Shown piece after piece: positions 8,601 to 16,943 of a stretch of 64,000 nucleotides of DNA. Made by a program: the position numbers and the translations under genes. Position 1 is the stretch's first letter. Every line of letters starts with the position of its first letter. A model generated the notes under the pieces. The model had not been told where the DNA came from, made no database searches, and saw nothing but the letters and a program-made list of their open reading frames with translations. The DNA comes from DATARH01 sp963789255 (lineage in GTDB: Bacteria; Pseudomonadota; Alphaproteobacteria; ATCC43930; CGMCC-115725), in the NCBI GenBank assembly GCA_963789255.1, contig CAWBJW010000001.1:1054001-1118000 (forward strand). Direction: 5' to 3'.

Positions 8601-9458
8601 CTAGCCGGCGAGTGCGTCGAGCTTGGCTCGTAAAGCCAGGAGGTCGCGCCACGCCTCGCGCTTGCGTTCCGGGGCGCGCAGCAGGAACGAGGGGTGGAAC
8701 ATCGCCAGGGTCGCGACCGGCGCATCGAGCCCGGGTACGGCCAGATCGAACCAGCGGCCGCGCAGCCGGGTGATGCCCTCGCTCAATGGCAACAGCGCGC
8801 TCGCCGCCGTACCACCGCTCACCAACAACACCCGCGGTCGCGCCAGCGCGATGTGGCGCAGCACGAATGGCAGGCAGGCGGCGATCTCGGCGCTGGTCGG
8901 CTTCCTGTTGCCGGGCGGGCGCCAGTAGATGACGTTGGTGATCTGGACATTCGTGCGGTCGAGCCCGATCGCCATCAGCATGCGGTCGAGCAATTGGCCG
9001 CTGCGCCCGACAAAGGGCCGGCCGATGCGGTCCTCGTCGGCGCCGGGCGCCTCGCCGACGATCATCACCGAAGCCGCCGGATTGCCGTCGATGAACACCG
9101 TGTTGGTCGCGGTGCGTTTCAGCGCGCAGCCGTCGAACCCGGCGACGAGAGCGCCCAGCGCCTCGATCGTCTCGGCGCCGGCGGCGAGCAGCCGCGCCGA
9201 CTGCGCCGCCTCGGCGAGCGAATTGGCGAGCGCGCCGGGCGGCGCGACGACCGCGGGCGCGGCGGGGATCGCTGGCGGACGCGGTGTCGGAATGGCGGCT
9301 GCGGGCAACACGGCGGCGACCGGCGGCAGCGCGAGCCGATCGGGCGCCACCTCGCCGATCGCCTCGTCGGCGCCCATCGCGATCTGCCATTCGAGCAGGG
9401 CCAGCGCGCTGGCTGCCGGGAGGGGCGGCCCGGCGATCGGTGAATTAGGCGGCGACAT
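8601..9458 (-). CDS. Uracil-DNA glycosylase, type 4-like (alphaproteobacterial form)
   Basis: A 285-residue protein. After a low-complexity Ala/Pro N-terminal 90 residues, the UDG fold starts with GCALKRTATNTVFIDG and VMIVGEAPGADEDRIGRPFVG (motif 1), continues with NVIYWRPPGNRKPT, and ends with motif 2 MFHPSFLLRAP. It removes uracil from DNA to start base-excision repair. Family 4 enzymes normally carry four cysteines for a [4Fe-4S] cluster. Here the usual C-x2-C is reduced to one Cys (FDGC), a third-type Cys is kept (EIAACLPF), and I find no fourth, so the cluster may be absent. The long N-terminal extension is common in alphaproteobacterial members. Confidence 0.87.
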   Translation of the reverse strand: MSPPNSPIAGPPLPAASALALLEWQIAMGADEAIGEVAPDRLALPPVAAVLPAAAIPTPRPPAIPAAPAVVAPPGALANSLAEAAQSARLLAAGAETIEALGALVAGFDGCALKRTATNTVFIDGNPAASVMIVGEAPGADEDRIGRPFVGRSGQLLDRMLMAIGLDRTNVQITNVIYWRPPGNRKPTSAEIAACLPFVLRHIALARPRVLLVSGGTAASALLPLSEGITRLRGRWFDLAVPGLDAPVATLAMFHPSFLLRAPERKREAWRDLLALRAKLDALAG

Positions 9459-9661
9459 GCAGCGAGGTTAGCAGCACGCCGCAAGATTGGCACCTGCCGG
9501 AGCGGAATCGGCGCATCGCCTTGATTTGGTCGCCGCGGTGACAATCCGGCGTTGAGACGCGCCTGCGTCCCCACGGGATGACACGGAACGGATTTCGCCA
9601 GAATCGGGTATAGATGCGTGGTGGGACCCAGACCGGAAAAGGCGAGCGGGCCGGTGATGGA

Positions 9662-10651
9662 ATGAAGCGGCGCGCGGTGATGCTCCTGCTTGGCGGCACG
9701 GCGCTCGCCTGGCCGCTCGCCGGCGCCGCGCAGCAGCCCGGGCCGCCGCGTCGTGTGGGCGTGTTGATGCCGTGGCCCGAGGATGACCCGCTGGCAAAGG
9801 CAGGTAAGACCGCCTTTGCGCAGGCGCTCGTGCGTCTCGGATGGATCGAGGGCAAGAATATCCGCATCGACTACCGCTTTGCCGCGGGCGTTCCTGCTCT
9901 TTTCAAGACATACGCGGCACAGCTGGTCAGCCTGTCGCCGGATGCGCTTCTCGCAGGGGGGTCGCCGGCGGTCGTGGCCCTGCGGCAGCAGACGCACACG
10001 ATACCGATCGTTTTCGTACTCGTGTCCGATCCGGTCAGCGAGGGCTTGGTTCAGAGCCTCGCGCGGCCCGGCGGCAACATCACCGGATTCAGCACCTCCG
10101 ATGCGCCGCTGATGGGGAAATGGCTCCAGCTGCTGAAGGAGATCGCGCCGGGCGTCACGCGGGTCGCCGTCATCTTCAACCCGGACACCGCGCCTTTCGC
10201 CCCATTGTTCAACCGCGCGATCGAGGCCGCCGCCCCGACCCTCGGGATGACGGTGAGGCTTGCTCCGGTTCACGACGATTCGGCGATCGAGGAGGCCATC
10301 GCCGCCCAGGCGCGCGGGCCGGGAGGCGGCCTCGTCGATTTGCCGGAGAGTTTTTCCGTTACGCACCGCGAAGCGATCGCCGCCGCAGCTTCCCGTTACG
10401 GCTTACCCTCAATCGGCGGGACCGGGTTTTCCGCTGCTGGCGGCCTGATGTCCTATTGGTTCGACGTAATCGCCCTGCATGCGCAGGCAGCATCCTACAT
10501 CGACCGCATCCTCAAGGGCGCCAGCGCGGCCGACCTCCCCGTTCAATATCCCACGAAATTATCGCTGGTGATCAATCTCAAGACCGCCAAGGCGCTCGGC
10601 CTCACCGTGCCGCAATCGATCCTCGCCCGCGCCGACGAGGTGATCGAGTAA
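9662..10651 (+). CDS. ABC transporter substrate-binding protein (PF04392 type)
   Basis: A 329-residue exported binding protein. The start at the ATG 9662 gives a clean signal peptide (MKRRAVMLLLGGTALAWPLAGAAQQ), while the ATG at 9614 would bury it behind 16 residues. The mature part follows the periplasmic-binding fold of the ABC_sub_bind family: RVGVLMPWPEDDP, IPIVFVLVSDPVSEGLVQSLARPGGN, VAVIFNPDTAP, and the C-terminal NLKTAKALGLTVPQSILARADEVIE, which is near diagnostic. No permease or ATPase gene is adjacent, so it is an orphan binding protein, as is frequent in soil alphaproteobacteria. The ligand is unknown. A TATAGA hexamer at about 9609 may be the -10 element. Confidence 0.9.
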   Translation: MKRRAVMLLLGGTALAWPLAGAAQQPGPPRRVGVLMPWPEDDPLAKAGKTAFAQALVRLGWIEGKNIRIDYRFAAGVPALFKTYAAQLVSLSPDALLAGGSPAVVALRQQTHTIPIVFVLVSDPVSEGLVQSLARPGGNITGFSTSDAPLMGKWLQLLKEIAPGVTRVAVIFNPDTAPFAPLFNRAIEAAAPTLGMTVRLAPVHDDSAIEEAIAAQARGPGGGLVDLPESFSVTHREAIAAAASRYGLPSIGGTGFSAAGGLMSYWFDVIALHAQAASYIDRILKGASAADLPVQYPTKLSLVINLKTAKALGLTVPQSILARADEVIE

Positions 10652-10661
10652 GGCCCCGGCT

Positions 10662-10697
10662 CCCTCCCGTTTTCGCTGGGATCCTTTATAGTCGTTG
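10662..10697 (+). repeat. 36-bp sequence repeated near the ETF-QO promoter, copy 1
   Basis: GGCTCCCTCCC, three differing bases apart, then CGCTGGGATCCTTTATAGTC, matches 12480-12515 at 34 of 36 positions in the same orientation. It ends with the -10-like hexamer TATAGT. Here it starts ten bases after the stop of the ABC binding-protein gene and would direct transcription rightward, antisense to the DUF3300 gene. It could be a promoter for an unannotated small or antisense RNA, or simply a dispersed repeat. Confidence 0.5.
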
Positions 10698-10797
10698 CAG
10701 CCTTCCTCCATCGTCATGCCGGCGGCGCGCGCATCCGGGGCGAGGGGCTGATTGCCGCCCGCACCGCTATTTGTGTCGCACCCAACAAATCCTTGCT

Positions 10798-12337
10798 TTA
10801 GCGCGGCGGACCCTCTCCCTCTTTCTCCCCCGGCTTTGCCGGCGCATGAGATGCCGGGGCCGGATGCGCTGCCGGCGCAGCAGCGGGATGCGGCGGGGCC
10901 GGGCGAGGTTGAGCTGGCGGAGCCGGACGCGCAACCGCCGCCGGGGCCGGACGCGCAACCGCCGGGGCCGGACGCGCAACCGCCGCCGGGGCCGGACGCG
11001 CAACCGCCGGGGCCGGACGCGCAACCGCGGGGGCCGGATGCGCAACCGCGGGGGCCGGATGCACAACGGCCGGGGCCGGACGCGCAACGGCGGGGGCCGG
11101 ACGCGCAACGGCGGGGGCCGGATGCGCAACTGCGGGGGCCGGATGCACAACGCCGGGGGCCGGATGCACAACCGCGGGGGCAACCGCGGGGGCCGGATGC
11201 ACAACCGCGGGGGCCGGATGCACAACGCCGGGGGCCGGATGCACAATGCCGGGGGCCGGTGGCGCCGGGTGCGGCGCGGCCGGGTGGATTGCGGCGGGCG
11301 CCGCGGGGACCGGATGCGCCGGAGCGGCCGGGGCCGGATGGACCACGGCGGGCACAGGATGTGCCGGCGTGGGCGGGGCCGGCGGCTTGATAGCGGCCGG
11401 AGCGACCGTGCCGTGCGGTTGCGGCGCGCGGTTTGCCGCCGGATGTGGCGCGGTGACCGCGACCGGCGCCACCGGCGCGGTGCGGTGCCACGTGTTGTTG
11501 CGAATGGCGACATTGTTCCGGGTGAGGGCGCCGGTGTTGGTGATGCGCGTGTACTCGGCCCGGTTGATGACGACTTCGTGGCGGCGCCAGTCGGGGTGGC
11601 CCCAGCCCCACAGCGGGCGGACGATGCCGACGCCGATGCCGAAGCCGATGCCGGCGCCGAGGACGAAACCGGGGCCGACGAATTGCGGCGGCGGCGGCAC
11701 ATAGACCGGCGGGTAATCCTGATCGGGCCAGGTTCCGTAGACCTCGGCGGGATTGTATACCGGAACATACATCATCGCCGGGTCGGCCGGCTCGATCAGC
11801 ACCTCGGGGCCTTCGCGGACAATCCTGATCTGCGGGGTTGACAGGAGCCGTCCGGCTGCGACCGCGCGCTGGCGCAGGAACTGGACCCGCGCCATCGTCG
11901 CAACCTGCTGGCCGGCAAAAGCGACGCCGAGCGCCTGGGTCCAGTCGAGATGCGCGTTCATCATCGCGACGATTTGCGGAAATGCGACCAGCGATTTGAC
12001 GCTCGGATCCCACGGCAGCGGCTGCAGGGCGGCGACCAGGGCGTCGCCGTTGAGGGCGGCGTTGGCGGGATCCGCAAGCCATTGCCCGGCGTCAATCACC
12101 TGCTGGGGAAAGGTCGCCGCCATCAGCACCTGCATCAGCAACTGGTCGGGATAAAGCGCGATCGGCGCCAGCATCTGGTCGAGTCTGCTGAGGCGAAAAC
12201 GCGGGCGATGCCGGGTTCAAGGCGGCCGCGGCCTCGGCCGGAGTGGGCGGCTGCACCTGCTGCGCGCCGGCCAGGGACGGCAGCACGAGCAGGAAGGGCA
12301 GAACCTGCGTCAACACCCGAAGCCGCAATGCCGTCAC
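10798..12337 (-). pseudogene. DUF3300 domain protein with Pro/Ala-rich repeat tail, one-base frameshift
   Basis: An exported protein of about 512 residues once one base is ignored. The signal peptide is MTALRLRVLTQVLPFLLVLPSLAGAQQ. The frame then runs to AFSPQQ and resumes one base later as LDQMLAPIALYPDQLLMQVL, the canonical DUF3300 opening. The extra base is the T at 12184 on the plus strand. The DUF3300 core (to about residue 260) ends in VPPPPQFVGPGFVLGAGIGFG and a His/Trp-rich segment. The rest is about 15 heptads of the type AVVHPAP/AVARPAP and a basic tail. Function is unknown; family members are secreted or outer-membrane linked. It may be intact in the organism if the base is an error. 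Confidence 0.75.
10925..11275 (-). repeat. 21-bp tandem repeat encoding AVxHPAP heptads
   Basis: About 15 imperfect copies of a 21-bp unit (plus-strand core GGGGCCGGAYGCRCAACCGC) lie in frame inside the DUF3300 gene. They encode heptads such as AVVHPAP, GVVHPAP, AVAHPAP and AVARPAP, with octad AAVARPAP variants. Codon-level variation between units shows a locus that expands and contracts by slippage while keeping frame. The His-to-Arg change at one position tracks position along the array. Confidence 0.85.
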
Positions 12338-12479
12338 GATGATCTCCGTCGGTTTGGCTCGTCGCGCGGATAACGTTTCAGAGCCGGCTTAATTCCGCGC
12401 CTTTGGCGGGTCAGTGGCGGAGCTGGCGCTCGCACAACCGGCAGTTATGCCGAGAGAGGCTCCGATGAATGGCGCGGAT

Positions 12480-12515
12480 CGGCTCCCTCCCGATTTCGCT
12501 GCGATCCTTTATAGT
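12480..12515 (+). promoter_or_regulatory. Repeated 36-bp element just upstream of ETF-QO (copy 2), possible promoter
   Basis: This copy of the 10662 repeat ends in TATAGT about 30 bp before the preferred ETF-QO start at 12546, a natural place for a -10 element and short leader. The conservation of both the GGCTCCCTCCC block and the TATAGT block at fixed spacing suggests two recognised half-elements. No experimental basis is available. Confidence 0.4.
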
Positions 12516-12545
12516 CCGACGGGATGCACGGCAGAGGTGGGTTCG

Positions 12546-14177
12546 GTGGCGGAAACAGAGCGCGAGCAGATGCAATACGATGTCGTCGTGGTCGGGGCCG
12601 GACCTGCCGGTCTCGCCGCGGCGATCCGGCTGAAGCAGCTCGCCGCCGCGGCGGAACGCGAAGTCGGCGTCTGCGTGATCGAGAAGGGCTCCGAGGTCGG
12701 CGCCCATATTTTGTCGGGGGCGGTGTTCGAGACGCGCGCGCTCGACGAGTTGTTGCCGGACTGGCGCGAGCGCGGTGCGCCGCTCAATACGCCGGCGACC
12801 GAAGACCGTTTCCTCTATCTGACGAAGAACCGCGCGGTGCCTCTGCCGACCCCGCCGCAGATGCACAATCATGGCAATTACATCATCAGCCTGGGTAATC
12901 TGTGCCGCTGGCTGGCCAATCAGGCCGAAGAGCTCGGGGTCGAGATCTATCCCGGGTTTGCCGGCGCCGAGGTGCTGTACGACGACGACGGCCGGGTGCG
13001 CGGCGTCGCCACCGGCGATATGGGGATCGGGCGCGACGGCGAGCCAACCGAGCGCTACGCTCCGGGGGTCGAGCTGATCGCCCGCGAGACGCTGTTCGCC
13101 GAAGGCTGCCGCGGCTCGCTGACCAAGACCCTGATTGAGCGGTTCGGCCTGCGCGACGGGCTCGACCCGCAGACCTATGCGATCGGCGTCAAGGAATTGT
13201 GGCAGGTCGCCGCCGAGCACCATCGGCCGGGCCTCGTCATCCACACGATCGGCTGGCCGCTCGACAAGACGACTTATGGCGGCTCGTTTCTCTACCACCT
13301 CGAAAACCGCCAGGTCGCGGTCGGCTTTGTGATCGGGCTCGATTACCGGAACCCCTATCTGAACCCGTTCGAGGAGTTTCAGCGCTTCAAGACCCATCCG
13401 GCGATCCGCCCCTTCTTCGAGGGCGGGCGGCGCATCGCCTACGGCGCGCGGGCGCTCAACGAGGGTGGCCTCCAGTCGATCCCAAAGCTCGATTTTCCCG
13501 GCGGGGCGCTCGCCGGATGCGCCGCCGGGTTTGTCAACGTGCCCAAGATCAAGGGCAGCCACACGGCGATGAAATCCGGCATGGTGGCGGCAGAAACAGT
13601 CTTTGCGCGGCTCTCCGGCGATCGCGGCGCCGAGGTGCGAACCGCGCTGCAGCGCAGCTGGGTCTGGGACGAATTGTATCGGGTGCGCAATATCCGCCCG
13701 AGCTTTCGCCTCGGGCTGTGGGGCGGCCTCGCCTATTCGGCGTTCGATACCTATTTGTTGCGCGGCCGCGCGCCGTGGACCTTCCACCATCATCCCGACT
13801 ATGCGCAGCTGGTCCCGGCGAGCGCCGCGCCGCGGATCGATTATCCCAGGCCCGACGGCAAGATCACCTTCGACCGGCTGTCCTCGGTGTTCATTTCGAA
13901 CACCAATCATCAGGAGGACCAGCCGCCGCATTTGCGGCTGCGCGACCCGGCGAAGGCGATCAGGGTCAATTATCGGCTCTACGACTCGCCGGAACAGCGC
14001 TATTGTCCGGCCGGCGTCTATGAGATCGTCGATGACGCCGGGACCGGCGAGAAGCGGCTGCAGATCAATGCGCAGAACTGCGTGCATTGCAAAACCTGCG
14101 ACATTAAGGACCCGGAGCAAAACATCGATTGGGTGGTACCGGAGGGCGGTGGCGGGCCCAATTACCCGAACATGTAG
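12546..14177 (+). CDS. Electron transfer flavoprotein-ubiquinone oxidoreductase
   Basis: A 543-residue protein from the GTG at 12546. It passes electrons from ETF (reduced by acyl-CoA and related dehydrogenases) to membrane ubiquinone. The N-terminal FAD-binding Rossmann motif is VVVVGAGPAGLAAAIRLKQ. The ubiquinone-binding/monotopic region includes GWPLDKTTYGGSFLYHLEN and PKIKGSHTAMKSGMVAAE. The C-terminal [4Fe-4S] ferredoxin-like domain has YCPAGVYE and NCVHCKTCDIKDP. The start at 12546 (VAETEREQMQYDVVV) fits the family length, whereas an upstream ATG at 12414 would translate the repeat-bearing leader. The TPR protein gene follows 39 bp later. Confidence 0.93.
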   Translation: MAETEREQMQYDVVVVGAGPAGLAAAIRLKQLAAAAEREVGVCVIEKGSEVGAHILSGAVFETRALDELLPDWRERGAPLNTPATEDRFLYLTKNRAVPLPTPPQMHNHGNYIISLGNLCRWLANQAEELGVEIYPGFAGAEVLYDDDGRVRGVATGDMGIGRDGEPTERYAPGVELIARETLFAEGCRGSLTKTLIERFGLRDGLDPQTYAIGVKELWQVAAEHHRPGLVIHTIGWPLDKTTYGGSFLYHLENRQVAVGFVIGLDYRNPYLNPFEEFQRFKTHPAIRPFFEGGRRIAYGARALNEGGLQSIPKLDFPGGALAGCAAGFVNVPKIKGSHTAMKSGMVAAETVFARLSGDRGAEVRTALQRSWVWDELYRVRNIRPSFRLGLWGGLAYSAFDTYLLRGRAPWTFHHHPDYAQLVPASAAPRIDYPRPDGKITFDRLSSVFISNTNHQEDQPPHLRLRDPAKAIRVNYRLYDSPEQRYCPAGVYEIVDDAGTGEKRLQINAQNCVHCKTCDIKDPEQNIDWVVPEGGGGPNYPNM

Positions 14178-14216
14178 CGTGATAGTGCGTCGCGGCGGTG
14201 GGTACGGATCGTAGCA

Positions 14217-15983
14217 ATGGTGAACTTGCTCAAGACTGGTTTGTCCGGCAGCAGCGGGCGGGGCATTTTGGCGGTTCTGTTTGCCGTCAGCCTCGGCAGC
14301 GCGCCGGTCCTGGCTGCCCCCGGTCCGGCGGCGGCGACGCCGGCGGCGACGCAAAAGCCGCCGGCGGGCGTGGCCGATGATCTTTTCGGCGAATACCTCG
14401 CCGGCCGGCATGCCCAGCAAATGCGCGATTTCACCGCGGCTTCAGGCTGGTACGAAAAGGTGATCGCGGCCGATCCCGGCGCGCCCGAGCTGATCAGCCG
14501 GACCTTCCTGATGGAAGTGTGCGCCGGGCATTTCGATCGCGCCCGCGCACTGGCGCAACAGGAGCTGAACCTCGACCCCGGCGACGCCATCGCCGAGATC
14601 GTCCTGCTGGTCAACCGGCTCCAGGCCAACGATACGGCCGGCGCGTTGAAATACGCCGCTTCGCTCCCCTCGGAGGGCGTGCACCGCTTCGTCGCGCCGT
14701 TCGCGCTCGCCTGGACGCGGATGGCGGCGCACGACCTAGCCGGCGCCGATACCGCGCTGCAGGGCCTGGACAAATTCAACGGCTTTGAGACATTGAAAGT
14801 GTTTCAGCTCGGCCTGCTCTACGATTACGCCGGCAAGCCAGACGCGGCGCGGCAGTATTTCGACAAGGCGCTCAACGCCAGCGACAAGCTGAATTGGCGG
14901 CTGACCGACGCGATCGCCAATTTCGACGAGCGCAATGGCCGGGGCGACCAGGCCAAATCCCTTTATCAGCGCTTCATCCAACAGAATAGCGGCAGCGATC
15001 TGGCCCAGTCGGTAGTTGCGGCGCGGCCCCCCGGCCCCGCCCAGCCGATGATCCACTCGGCAACGGGCGGGCTTGCCGAAGCCATGTTCGATCTTGCCAG
15101 CGTGCTGGACCAGGCGGAGACGCTCGATCTGTCGCTGCTCTACGCCCGCTTTGCCCTCGAGTTGCGGCCGCAATTTCCGCTGGCCCAGCTGTTGCTCGCC
15201 GACATCCTGAGCGCCGAGAGAAAGCCGCAGGAAAGCCTGGCCGTGCTCGGCGATATTCTGCCCGGCTCGCCTTATTACTGGTCGGCGCGGCTGCGCGGTG
15301 CGATCAATCTCGACAGCCTCAATCGCAGCGATGACGCGATCGCCGAGCTCAACGCGATGGCAGCCGAAAGCCCCAAACTGACCGGGGCGGAGGTCGAGCT
15401 CGGCGACCTGTTGCGCGACAAAAAGCGATTCGGCGAAGCGGTGGCGGCTTACGATGAAGCGATCCGCCGCTCCGCCGCTTCCGGCCTGCCCGAGCGCTGG
15501 CAGCTGTTCTACGACCGCGGCGTCGCGCTCGAACGTTCAGGCCAATGGAAGCGCGCCGAGGGCGATCTGCTGCACGCGCTCAAGCTGAAGCCCGATCAGC
15601 CGCTCGTGCTCAATTATCTCGGCTATTCCTGGATCGACCGCGGCGAAAACCTCAAGCGCGGACTGAAGATGATCGAGAAAGCAGTCAACCTGCGCCCCGA
15701 CGACGGCTACATCGTCGACAGCCTCGGTTGGGCGCATTACCGCATGGGGGATTATGCCGGCGCGGTGCAGTACCTCGAAAAGGCGACCGAGCTGGTGCCG
15801 GAGGACCCGACGATCAACGATCATCTGGGCGACGCTTATTGGCGCACCGGCCGGCTCGTCGAAGCGCGTTATCAGTGGCGCTACGCCCTGCAGTTCGGGC
15901 CAAAAAAAGGCGACATCAAGCCGATCGAGGCCAAGCTCGAACACGGGCTCACCGTATCGGCCGCACCGCCTGGCGGCGGCTGA
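14217..15983 (+). CDS. Exported tetratricopeptide-repeat protein
   Basis: A 588-residue protein with a signal peptide (hydrophobic GILAVLFAVSLGSAPVLAAP, cleavage near residue 34) and TPR units across most of its length. The clearest are near the C-terminus: LNYLGYSWIDRGENLKRGLKMIEKAVNLRPDDGY, VDSLGWAHYRMGDYAGAVQYLEKATELVPEDP, NDHLGDAYWRTGRLVEARYQW. The last three match the conserved C-terminal block found in alphaproteobacterial envelope TPR proteins that precede ispE. It probably acts as a periplasmic scaffold; no catalytic motif is seen. ispE follows after 39 bp, suggesting one transcript. Confidence 0.85.
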   Translation: MVNLLKTGLSGSSGRGILAVLFAVSLGSAPVLAAPGPAAATPAATQKPPAGVADDLFGEYLAGRHAQQMRDFTAASGWYEKVIAADPGAPELISRTFLMEVCAGHFDRARALAQQELNLDPGDAIAEIVLLVNRLQANDTAGALKYAASLPSEGVHRFVAPFALAWTRMAAHDLAGADTALQGLDKFNGFETLKVFQLGLLYDYAGKPDAARQYFDKALNASDKLNWRLTDAIANFDERNGRGDQAKSLYQRFIQQNSGSDLAQSVVAARPPGPAQPMIHSATGGLAEAMFDLASVLDQAETLDLSLLYARFALELRPQFPLAQLLLADILSAERKPQESLAVLGDILPGSPYYWSARLRGAINLDSLNRSDDAIAELNAMAAESPKLTGAEVELGDLLRDKKRFGEAVAAYDEAIRRSAASGLPERWQLFYDRGVALERSGQWKRAEGDLLHALKLKPDQPLVLNYLGYSWIDRGENLKRGLKMIEKAVNLRPDDGYIVDSLGWAHYRMGDYAGAVQYLEKATELVPEDPTINDHLGDAYWRTGRLVEARYQWRYALQFGPKKGDIKPIEAKLEHGLTVSAAPPGGG

Positions 15984-16022
15984 GCCGAGCGGCCGGCCGG
16001 ATCTGAGGGGAGGCCCTCGGAC

Positions 16023-16943
16023 GTGGCGGTCAGCGCCTTTGCGCCGGCCAAGGTCAACCTTTACCTGCATATCGTCGGGCGGCGGGCGGATGGCTATCAT
16101 CTGCTCGACAGCCTTGTTGCTTTCGCCGATATCGGCGATCGGGTAATCGCCGCGCCGGCCGACCGCCTGTCGCTGGCGATCGGCGGACCCGAGGCCGGCG
16201 CCATCGCCGGGCTGGGCGACGACAATCTGGTGCTGCGCGCCGCCCGGCTGCTTGCCGAAGCGGCCGGCGCACGGCGATCCGGCACGGCGGCCTACCGAGC
16301 GGCTCTCTCGCTCGACAAGGTCCTGCCGGAATCCGCCGGGATCGGCGGCGGGTCGAGCGACGCGGCGGCGACGCTGCGGGCCCTCGACCTCTTGTGGCAT
16401 CACCCGCTCGATCCTCCCGCCCTGGCGGCGCTCGCCCTGAGGCTGGGTGCGGATACTCCGGCCTGCCTCGCCGCCCGGCCGGTCTGGGTCGGCGGCATCG
16501 GCGAGGCCATCGAACCCGCCGCGGGATTGCCGCCGGTCGGCATCGTCCTCGCCAACCCGCGCCGCAAGCTGCCGACGGCTGCCGTCTTTGCCGCCCGGCG
16601 CGGCGCGTTTGCAGCGGGCGGCCGGTTCGATCCGATGCCGCAGAATGCCGCCGGGTTAGCTGCGGTGCTGGCGGGGCGCGGCAACGATCTGACTGCGGCG
16701 GCGCTGACGCTCGTCCCCGAAATCGCGCCGGTGCTCGAACGTCTGGCCCGATTGCCGGGGGCGTTGCTCGCGCGCATGAGCGGCAGCGGCGCCACCTGTT
16801 TCGCCCTGTTCGCCGATCGCGCCGCCGCCCTGGCGGCCGGACGCCTGCTGGCGCGCGCCGAGCCTTTGTGGTGGTCGGCCGCCGGCACCCTGATGACGGC
16901 GCCGCCGCCCGTCGCAACCGATTGCGATCAGCCGGGCGGTTGA
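16023..16943 (+). CDS. ispE: 4-diphosphocytidyl-2-C-methyl-D-erythritol kinase
   Basis: A 306-residue GHMP kinase of the non-mevalonate isoprenoid pathway; it phosphorylates the 2-hydroxyl of CDP-methylerythritol. The opening FAPAKVNLYLHIVGRRADGYH is diagnostic (Lys and Asn bind substrate). The ATP loop is LPESAGIGGGSSDAAATLRAL, and the third GHMP motif is ALLARMSGSGATCFALF. The start is GTG at 16023, eight bases after GGGAGG. Its last 16 bases overlap the end of the opposing Sel1-repeat gene. Confidence 0.95.
   Translation: MAVSAFAPAKVNLYLHIVGRRADGYHLLDSLVAFADIGDRVIAAPADRLSLAIGGPEAGAIAGLGDDNLVLRAARLLAEAAGARRSGTAAYRAALSLDKVLPESAGIGGGSSDAAATLRALDLLWHHPLDPPALAALALRLGADTPACLAARPVWVGGIGEAIEPAAGLPPVGIVLANPRRKLPTAAVFAARRGAFAAGGRFDPMPQNAAGLAAVLAGRGNDLTAAALTLVPEIAPVLERLARLPGALLARMSGSGATCFALFADRAAALAAGRLLARAEPLWWSAAGTLMTAPPPVATDCDQPGG

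Noticed and set aside
10925..11275. Regular short repeats that could suggest a CRISPR array
   Set aside because: The units are contiguous 21-bp in-frame coding repeats without spacers, and no cas genes are present.
9841..11841. A 666-codon plus-strand frame with Arg/Gly repeats
   Set aside because: It is the out-of-frame reading of the ABC binding-protein gene followed by the complement of the DUF3300 heptad repeat.
12411..14420. Long minus-strand frame opposite ETF-QO
   Set aside because: No domain or start context; the ETF-QO reading on the plus strand is unambiguous.
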